Part shown: piece after piece, positions 55,401-64,000 of the stretch
How positions within the stretch are numbered: position 1 is the first letter of the stretch
Layout: every line of letters begins with the position of its first letter
NCBI GenBank assembly: GCA_016712415.1
Contig: JADJRC010000027.1
Location: forward strand, 14,385-78,384
Direction: 5' to 3'
Length of the DNA: 64,000 nt
Origin: Lewinellaceae bacterium
GTDB taxonomy: Bacteria > Bacteroidota > Bacteroidia > Chitinophagales > Saprospiraceae
Program-made: the position numbers and the translations under genes
Notes under the pieces: model-generated
What the model was told of the DNA's origin: nothing
Database searches by the model: none
The model's input: only the letters and a program-made list of their open reading frames with translations

Positions 55401-58400
55401 CCATCCAGCGGCATCAACGACGCCAGCGGCGCTGTGTTCGAAAAAGGCGTTTCTACTGTTACCTACACCATTACAGACGGCGCCGGAAATACGGATGATT
55501 GTGCCTTTACTGTCACAGTAACCGACAACGAACCACCCGTTATTGCCAGTTGCCCCTCCAATGTTATCCTTAACATCCTCGATCCGCGCGACCCGTACGC
55601 CACTGGCTGGGCTACCGCAACCGATAACTGCCCGGGTGTTGTCGTCACATACGACGATAATCGCTCCGGCCTGACCGACTGCAATGCTACGGGTACCATC
55701 GTTCGAATCTTTACGGCTACAGATGCTTCCAATAATACCAATACGGTACTATGCCAGCAAACTATTACAGTGCAGGACATGACGCCACCAGAGATGACCG
55801 CCTGTCCGTCGGATATTATTGTAGATGCGGATCCCGGACTCTGTAGTGCTGTGGTAACGTATACCGACCCGACAGCAATCGACGTGGGCTATTTCCAGGG
55901 ATTTGAAAACCCGGATTTTGTGAGCGGTAGCTCCGTAAACATCCCATCGACGGACTGGAATGATTACAACAGCGCCTTGACCCGTGTTACTTCCGGAACC
56001 GATGGTATTGTCTCGAAAACAGGTGCTGCCCACGCGGTGATCAACTCTGTTGCACTACCACCCAATCAAACCGGAGCATTCAACCGCCTCGGCGGATACC
56101 ACAATGTATTTGGTACAGGATTCCGCTCGGCCCTGGATGTTTATATTGACTTGAGTGATGCCCAGGTGGCAGCCAATACATACGGTTGGGACTTGTCTGC
56201 CGCAGCAAGCAAGCAAGACAACAGCCATTTGCGTGATTTTATATTCCACGCGGCTGCCAGTGGGGGACAAGTAAAGATCAGCGCAAGTAATAACAGCAAT
56301 GTGCCGAATCCTCAAATCCAACCCAATAATTACACGATTCCGGCCACCGGTTGGTACACCTTTGAATGGGTGTTCCGCGACAACAGCGGCGCGCTTGCGG
56401 TCGACCTTAATTTGAAAAACGCCGGGGGTACGGTAGTGTGGACCGAAACACTGAGCAATCCGGCCGACCTGATCGCAACGATTGTTGGTGGTAACCGCTA
56501 TATGTGGTTTACTTTCATCAAAGCGGACAAACTGGCCGTCGACAACAGCCTTCTGGAACGCAATGCTACGGTCGCCTGCGCGCTGCCCAGTGGATCTGCC
56601 TTCCCGCTAGGCCTGAGCACCGTCACTTGTACTGCGACGGATGCATGCAGCCAAACGACCGAGTGTATGTTCACCGTCACAGTCAATGACAACGAGGCGC
56701 CAATGGTCACTTGCCCTGCACCTGATGTGACAATAGATACAGACGGCGGCGCCAATTGCAGCATTATTAGTCCAGACTATGTCGATGAGTTGACACCTAC
56801 TGATAATTGCCCGGGTATAACGGAAGATCAGGATGTTCCGGCCGGCGCCTATACCGGCGCTTCAGACGGCGATGTTATTACAGTACACTACACGGCAACC
56901 GATGCTGCCATGAACACTACGACCTGCACGGTTAACATAACGGTGAACGACAACGATGCACCGGTTGTCAGCTGCCCGGAGGCCAATATAACGATCGATA
57001 CCGATGACGGACTCCAGTTGCAGCATTATGATTCCGGACTATATTGGTACTTTAACCCCCACGGATAACTGTTCGGCTGTGGTCGAAGCGCAGGATATAC
57101 CTGCAGGTGCTTATACGACTGGAGTCTCCGACGGCGCTGTGATTGTGGTGCATTACACAGCCACGGATGGTGCTTCACCGGCGAATACCACCACCTGTAC
57201 GGTAAATATTACGGTGAACGACGACGACCCGCCGCAGGTAGTCTGCCCTCCGGCGGACATTACGATCAATACCGATGACGGACTCAGCTGTAGCATTATG
57301 ATCCCGGACTATGTGGGAACGCTGACGGCCGTCGATAACTGTTCGGCAGTAGTCGAAGCGCAGGATATTCCCGCAGGTGCGTATTCAACAGGCGTTTCCC
57401 ATGGAGCGGTAATTGTAGTGAACTATACTGCTACCGACGCCGCGACGCCGGCGAATACCACTACCTGTACGGTAAATATTACGGTGAACGACGACGACCC
57501 GCCCACCGTTACTTCTACGAATGGTGATGGCTTTGCAGATATTAAAAATTATACCTGTAATACGACTTCCCTGAATATTAATTCAGACCCGAGCACATGT
57601 GTCGCCTTCCGTTCCGTGGCAAAACCAACCTGGACAGATAATTGCGACATGTCTCTTTCGCTAACCCAAGGTGCACTAAAATTGCCGGCCACCGTGGTGC
57701 CGCTGTCCAATGCAGCACAATCAGTGTCGGCTAACTTCCCGGTTGGAACAAACGTTGTGACATTCACAGCCACGGATGATGGTGGTAATGCCAGTACCTG
57801 TTCACTCACTATCGTTGTAGCTGATAACCAGCCACCGGTACTCACCATGTGCCCCTCCAGCCCTCAGCCTTCTGTAAATACGCTTCCTGGTACTTGTGCT
57901 GCTCCTGTTAATTGGCTGCCGCCAAATGCCAGTGACAACTGTACTGGTGTAAGTATTACCGTGACAGGGTTTAGCCCGGCGAATAGTATGACACCTTACG
58001 GTGGTGTGGTATTGCCAGGCTCCTCTTTCCCGGCGGGTACCTATACTATCGTATATACTGCCACGGATGGCTCCGGCCTTACCAGTTCCTGTACCTTTAA
58101 TATTGAAGTGAAAGATAATCAGGCGCCGGTAGTAAGCGATTGTCCGTCGAACATCAACACGGGCACAGACGCTGGCGTATGCACGGCCGTAGTGACGTGG
58201 ACAGAGCCGACGGCGCTGGATAACTGCGACGGACCTTTGGTATACGACACACGCAGCCATGCACCGGGCGCGACATTTGCTTCGGGCACAACGACGGTGA
58301 TGTATACATTTATGGACGCAGCGGGCAACACCACACCCTGCAGTTTTGATGTGATCGTAACGGACGACGAAGCGCCGGTAGTAAGCGGCTGTCCTTCAGA

Positions 58401-61400
58401 CATCAACACAGGCACAGACGCTGGCGTATGCACGGCAGTGGTGACGTGGACAGAGCCGACGGCACTGGATAACTGCGACGGACCTTTGGTATACGACACA
58501 CGCAGCCATGCACCCGGAGCGACATTCGCTTCGGGCACAACGACGGTGACCTATACGTTTATGGACGCAGCGGGCAATACAACACCCTGCAGTTTTGATG
58601 TGATCGTAACGGACGACGAAGCGCCGGTAGTAAGCGGGTGTCCTTCAGACATCAACACAGGCACAGACGCTGGCGTATGCACGGCGGTGGTGACGTGGAC
58701 AGAGCCGACGGCGCTGGATAACTGCGACGGACCTTTGGTATACGACACACGCAGCCATGCACCGGGCGCGACATTCGCTTCGGGCACAACGACGGTGACC
58801 TATACGTTTATGGACGCAGCGGGCAATACAACACCCTGCAGTTTTGATGTGATCGTAACGGACGACGAAGCGCCGGTAGTAAGCGGCTGTCCTTCAGACA
58901 TCAACACAGGCACAGACGCTGGCGTATGCACGGCCGTAGTGACGTGGACGGAGCCGACGGCGTTGGATAACTGCGACGGACCTTTGGTATACGACACACG
59001 CAGCCATGCACCCGGAGCGACATTTGCTTCGGGCACAACGACGGTGACCTATACGTTTATGGACGCTGCGGGCAACACCACACCCTGCAGTTTCGACGTG
59101 ATCGTAACGGACGACGAAGCGCCGGTAGTAAGCGGGTGTCCTTCAGACATCAACACAGGCACAGACGCTGGCGTATGCACGGCGGTAGTGACGTGGACGG
59201 AGCCGACGGCATTGGATAACTGCGACGGACCTTTGTCCTACGACACACGCAGCCATGCACCGGGCGCGACATTTGCTTCGGGCACAACGACGGTGACCTA
59301 TACATTCATGGACGCAGCGGGCAACACCACACCCTGCAGTTTTGATGTGATCGTAACGGACGACGAAGCGCCGGTAGTAAGCGGGTGTCCTTCAGACATC
59401 AACACAGGCACAGACGCTGGCGTATGCACGGCGGTGGTGACGTGGACAGAGCCGACGGCGCTGGATAACTGCGACGGACCTTTGGTATACGACACACGCA
59501 GCCATGCACCGGGCGCGACATTTGCTTCGGGCACAACGACGGTGACCTATACGTTTATGGACGCAGCGGGCAACACAACACCCTGCAGTTTTGATGTGAT
59601 CGTAACGGACGACGAATCGCCGGTAGTAAGCGCTTGTCCTTCAGACATCAACACAGGCACAGACGCTGGCGTATGCACGGCGGTGGTAACGTGGACGGAG
59701 CCGACGGCGCTGGATAACTGCGACGGACCTTTGGTATACGACACACGCAGCCATGCACCGGGCGCGACATTTGCTTCGGGCACAACGACGGTGACCTATA
59801 CGTTTATGGACGCAGCGGGCAACACAACCCCCCTGCAGTTTTGATGTGATCGTAACGGACGACGAATCGCCGGTAGTAAGCGGCTGTCCTTCAGACATCA
59901 ACACAGGCACAGACGCTGGCGTATGCACGGCCGTAGTGACGTGGACGGAGCCGACGGCGCTGGATAACTGCGACGGACCTTTGGTATACGACACACGCAG
60001 CCATGCACCGGGCGCGACATTTGCTTCGGGCACAACGACGGTGACCTATACGTTTATGGACGCTGCGGGCAATACAACACCCTGCAGTTTTGATGTGATC
60101 GTAACGGACGACGAAGCGCCGGTAGTAAGCGGCTGTCCTTCAGACATCAACACAGGCACAGACGCTGGCGTATGCACGGCCGTGGTGACGTGGACAGAGC
60201 CGACGGCGCTGGATAACTGCGACGGACCTTTGGTATACGACACACGCAGCCATGCACCGGGCGCGACATTTGCTTCGGGCACAACAACGGTGACCTATAC
60301 ATTCATGGACGCAGCGGGCAATACAACACCCTGCAGTTTTGATGTGATCGTAACGGACGACGAAGCGCCGGTAGTAAGCGGCTGTCCTTCAGACATCAAC
60401 ACAGGCACAGACGCTGGCGTATGCACGGCAGTAGTGACGTGGACGGAGCCGACGGCGTTGGATAACTGCGACGGACCTTTGGTATACGCACACGCAGCCA
60501 TGCACCGGGCGCAACATTTGCTTCGGGCACAACGACGGTGACCTATACGTTTATGGACGCAGCGGGCAATACAACACCCTGCAGTTTTGATGTAATCGTA
60601 ACGGATGACGAAGCGCCGGTAGTAAGCGGGTGTCCTTCAGACATCAACACAGGCACAGACGCTGGCGTATGCACGGCAGTGGTGACGTGGACAGAGCCAA
60701 CGGCATTGGATAACTGCGACGGTGCGCTGTCCTACGACACACGCAGCCATGCACCCGGAGCGACATTCGTATCGGGCACAACGACGGTGACCTATACGTT
60801 TATGGACGCTGCGGGCAACACCACACCCTGCAGTTTTGATGTGATCGTAACGGACGACGAATCGCCGGTAGTAAGCGGCTGTCCTTCAGACATCAACACA
60901 GGCACAGACGCTGGCGTATGCACGGCCGTAGTGACGTGGACGGAGCCGACGGCGCTGGATAACTGCGACGGACCTTTGGTATACGACACACGCAGCCATG
61001 CACCGGGCGCGACATTTGCTTCGGGCACAACAACGGTGACCTATACGTTTATGGACGCAGCGGGCAATACAACACCCTGCAGTTTTGATGTGATCGTAAC
61101 GGACGACGAAGCGCCGGTAGTAAGCGGGTGTCCTTCAGACATCAACACAGGCACAGACGCTGGCGTATGCACGGCGGTGGTGACGTGGACAGAGCCGACG
61201 GCGCTGGATAACTGCGACGGACCTTTGGTATACGACACACGCAGCCATGCACCGGGCGCGACATTTGCTTCGGGCACAACGACGGTGACCTATACGTTTA
61301 TGGACGCAGCGGGCAACACCACACCCTGCAGTTTTGATGTAATCGTAACGGACGACGAAGCGCCGGTAGTAAGCGGGTGTCCTTCAGACATCAACACAGG

Positions 61401-64000
61401 CACAGACGCTGGCGTATGCACGGCCGTAGTGACGTGGACAGAGCCGACGGCGCTGGATAACTGCGACGGACCTTTGGTATACGACACACGCAGCCATGCA
61501 CCGGGCGCGACATTTGCTTCGGGCACAACGACGGTGACCTATACGTTTATGGACGCTGCGGGCAACACCACACCCTGCAGTTTTGATGTGATCGTAACGG
61601 ACGACGAAGCGCCGGTAGTAAGCGGGTGTCCTTCAGACATCAACACAGGCACAGACGCTGGCGTATGCACGGCGGTGGTGACGTGGACGGAGCCGACGGC
61701 GCTGGATAACTGCGACGGACCTTTGGTATACGACACACGCAGCCATGCACCGGGCGCGACATTTGCTTCGGGCACAACGACGGTGACCTATACGTTTATG
61801 GACGCAGCGGGCAATACAACACCCTGCAGTTTTGATGTGATCGTAACGGACGACGAAGCGCCGGTAGTAAGCGGCTGTCCTTCAGACATCAACACGGGCA
61901 CAGACGCTGGCGTATGCACGGCGGTAGTGACGTGGACGGAGCCGACGGCGCTGGATAACTGCGACGGACCTTTGGTATACGACACGCAGCCATGCACCGG
62001 GCGCGACATTTGCTTCGGGCACAACAACGGTGACCTATACGTTTATGGACGCTGCGGGCAATACAACACCCTGCAGTTTTGATGTGATCGTAACGGACGA
62101 CGAAGCGCCGGTAGTAAGCGGCTGTCCTTCAGACATCAACACGGGCACAGACGCTGGCGTATGCACGGCAGTGGTGACGTGGACAGAGCCGACGGCGTTG
62201 GATAACTGCGACGGACCTTTGGTATACGACACGCGCAGCCATGCACCGGGCGCGACATTTGCTTCGGGCACAACAACGGTGACCTATACGTTTATGGACG
62301 CAGCGGGCAATACAACACCCTGCAGTTTTGATGTGATCGTAACGGACGACGAATCGCCGGTAGTAAGCGGCTGTCCTTCAGACATCAACACGGGCACAGA
62401 CGCTGGCGTATGCACGGCCGTAGTGACGTGGACGGAGCCGACGGCGCTGGATAACTGCGACGGACCTTTGGTATACGAACACGCAGCCATGCACCGGGCG
62501 CGACATTTGCTTCGGGCACAACGACGGTGACCTATACGTTTATGGACGCTGCGGGCAATACAACACCCTGCAGTTTTGATGTGATCGTAACGGACGACGA
62601 AGCGCCGGTAGTAAGCGGGTGTCCTTCAGACATCAACACAGGCACAGACGCTGGCGTATGCACGGCGGTGGTGACGTGGACGGAGCCGACGGCGCTGGAT
62701 AACTGCGACGGACCTTTGGTATACGACACACGCAGCCATGCACCGGGCGCGACATTTGCTTCGGGCACAACGACGGTGACCTATACGTTTATGGACGCAG
62801 CGGGCAACACAAGTCCCTGCAGTTTCGACGTGACGGTAACGGACGACGAAGCGCCGGTAATAAGCGCTATCGGAAGTCTGAATATTTCGCTTTGTCTGAA
62901 CGATCCCTATACCGATGCGGGAGCAACGGCCTCGGATAATTGCGACGGGGATATCACTGGATCAATTATTACCAATAATCCGGTTAATACATCAATTCCT
63001 GACACTTACCAGGTTACTTACGATGTGATGGATGCAGCAGGGAACCCTGCTACGCAGGTCATACGAACGGTAACGGTCAATGCCCTTCCTGTTGTCACCC
63101 TCAACGACCCGGCAGACGTTTGCCTGACCGGCGCTGACATGAACTTTACCGGCACGCCAACAGATGCCAACGGTTCATTCACGACGACGGCAGGTGCAGG
63201 ATTTACGGATAACGGAAATGGCACAGCGGTACTGGATGTGAGCGTGGCAGGGATAGGCACATACGATGTGACATATACCTATACCGACGGCAACGGATGT
63301 ATGGCATCGCAAACGGTGAGCGTATCGGTTACCTCCTGCGCACTCAACTTCACCGGCCGTGTCATTTGGGAAGCCGATCACCTGACTACTATGACCGGTG
63401 TTAAGGATGCAACGACGACCCTTAGTGGCGACGACAACGATACCGATATCACGAATGTGACGGGCGATTATTCAGTGGATGCTGCCATGGGTACAGAGTT
63501 TGAGATCAAGCCGGTCAAAAACAAGCCCGATGCCGTTTTGCAATCAATGGCCTGACCGCAGCGGATGCCTCCCGGATACAACAGCACGTGGTCGGGGCAT
63601 TCCCCTTCACCGATCCGTACAAACTGATTGCGGCAGACGTCAACAAGTCCAATTCAGTGACGGCGCAGGACGCCAACCTGATTTCACAGGCAGTTCTCGG
63701 CAATCCGATCGCACAGGCCATATTTATCAACACGACCTGGCGCTTTGTGCCGAAAGCCTATGTGTTCCCGAATCCGTTGATTCCCTGGGGATTCCCGGAA
63801 AAGATTGTGCTGACCGGCGTGAGCGGTTCGCTGACCGACCTGGATTTCATCGGTGCAAAGCTGGGTGATGTGAACAATACGGCCAATCCGGCCAACCTGG
63901 TACCCACAACGCCGCCCAACCTGATCTGGAAAGTACAGGACCGGGTGCTGGAACAGGATGCGGAATTTGTTACAGAATTCAGCGCATACAATTTCGATGC
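40495..64000 (+). CDS. Giant T9SS adhesin: beta-helix repeats, HYR repeats, C-terminal cassette; continues beyond the window; several frameshifts
   Basis: At least 7,830 codons. Signal peptide in residues 1-38 (LLIAAIFTLLLSSAGQAQ), then a LamG/lyase-like jelly-roll (to ~41270), then long right-handed beta-helix regions opened by FCSIQEAIDDA...PGTYNEQVLVNKEV-type blocks (to ~54760). Ig-like domains follow (54790-55230), then divergent HYR domains with an inserted jelly-roll (55240-58120), 19 near-identical HYR repeats (58122-62851), a DUF5011-like domain (SLNISLCLNDPYTDAGATAS) and the CnaB-like/dockerin-like cassette at the edge. The first 9,087 bases of frame are uninterrupted. Frame changes occur at 49567-49569, 57014-57015, 59828-59833, ~60489, ~61983, ~62477 and ~63535, each a one- or two-base difference from a repeat copy or homologue. 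Expected to be a surface or released adhesin; ligand unknown. Confidence 0.82.
45001..51060 (+). repeat. 2,523-bp near-identical tandem repeats in the beta-helix region
   Basis: GGCACGTATAACGA(G/A)CAGGT occurs at 45001, 47524 and 50046. Units 45001-47523 and 47524-50045 are full copies of 841 codons; the third stops matching near 51060. Copies differ by scattered single bases and one missing base near 49567. An older, diverged copy of part of the unit lies at about 42460-43200. Confidence 0.92.
58122..62851 (+). repeat. Nineteen tandem 249-bp HYR repeats
   Basis: Each unit encodes 83 aa (APVVSGCPSDINTGTDAGVC ... CSFDVIVTDDE), the hyalin-repeat (HYR) immunoglobulin-like fold with paired cysteines. 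Units start at 58122 and every ~249 bp to 62602. Near-identity indicates recent amplification and makes the copy number in the assembly uncertain. Confidence 0.93.
63085..64000 (+). repeat. C-terminal cassette, second copy (cut by window edge)
   Basis: Nearly identical to 37650-38560: same Ig-like, CnaB-like and dockerin-like modules (TAADASRIQQHVVGAFPF after correcting one missing T near 63535) and the beginning of the cohesin-like domain. The T9SS sorting domain should lie just beyond the window. Confidence 0.88.

Noticed and set aside
58119..62768. Repeated 78-aa minus-strand ORFs opposite the HYR repeats
   Set aside because: Mirror images of the 249-bp unit, present once per copy, with no independent support.
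58122..62851. Possible CRISPR or satellite array
   Set aside because: The 249-bp units are coding, maintain frame across most copies, and translate to HYR domains with conserved cysteines.
1..64000. tRNA, rRNA or riboswitch genes
   Set aside because: No cloverleaf, rRNA or known riboswitch consensus was recognised by eye; a covariance-model scan would be decisive.

Overview
The window looks like a chromosomal segment of a Bacteroidota bacterium, probably of the Saprospiria type (inference). The evidence is type IX secretion (T9SS) C-terminal sorting domains on every large secreted protein, Bacteroidota -7 promoter elements of the TAnnTTTG type in front of several genes, and giant repeat-rich surface proteins with HYR, PKD/SprB and beta-helix modules. 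Many genes carry single-base indels, mostly in short homopolymers, so much of the apparent breakage may be long-read assembly error rather than decay.

Layout. 1-8.0 kb, minus strand: a membrane redox cluster (edge-truncated conserved membrane protein, ferric-reductase-like/Rieske protein, two small membrane proteins), DUF1622, an SDR, an aquaporin, a dense interspersed-repeat block, a YHS-domain protein, a frameshifted glycogen-debranching-type glucosidase and a DinB-like protein. 8.2-16.4 kb: a GH63 glucosidase facing a divergent Crp/Fnr regulator, a second DinB-like protein, a P2-type cation ATPase (two frameshifts), rplS and a YceI protein. 16.8-23.0 kb: T9SS-exported proteins and the mosaic remnant of an alpha-amylase.

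23.2-29.2 kb is the most interesting part. Two FGE/SUMF1-fold genes end in variable regions (VR1, VR2) that match an adenine-rich template repeat (TR) at 25.1 kb. In the aligned second half of the repeats nearly every TR/VR substitution falls on a TR adenine, the hallmark of a diversity-generating retroelement (DGR). A probable C-terminal stub of the DGR reverse transcriptase lies directly upstream of the TR. The rest of the RT is missing, and a REP-associated tyrosine transposase (RAYT) with palindromic ends sits where it should be. Between the two target genes is an NLR-like LRR-Roc-COR-TIR gene, disrupted as sequenced, which a one-base change in an A8 tract would fuse in frame to the second DGR target. 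Both targets are followed by matching hairpins whose inner segments are inverted relative to each other.

29.5-64 kb: an orphan sorting-domain fragment, a ~9 kb broken gene for a sortilin-like beta-propeller/PKD surface protein, a short LRR-gene fragment, an AT-rich gap, and a giant adhesin gene of at least 23.5 kb that leaves the window. The adhesin has parallel beta-helix regions with 2,523-bp repeats, 19 tandem 249-bp HYR repeats, and a C-terminal cassette shared with the preceding gene. That cassette (CnaB-like + dockerin-like + cohesin-like + T9SS sorting domain) recurs in several genes here and may let these surface proteins assemble with one another (inference).
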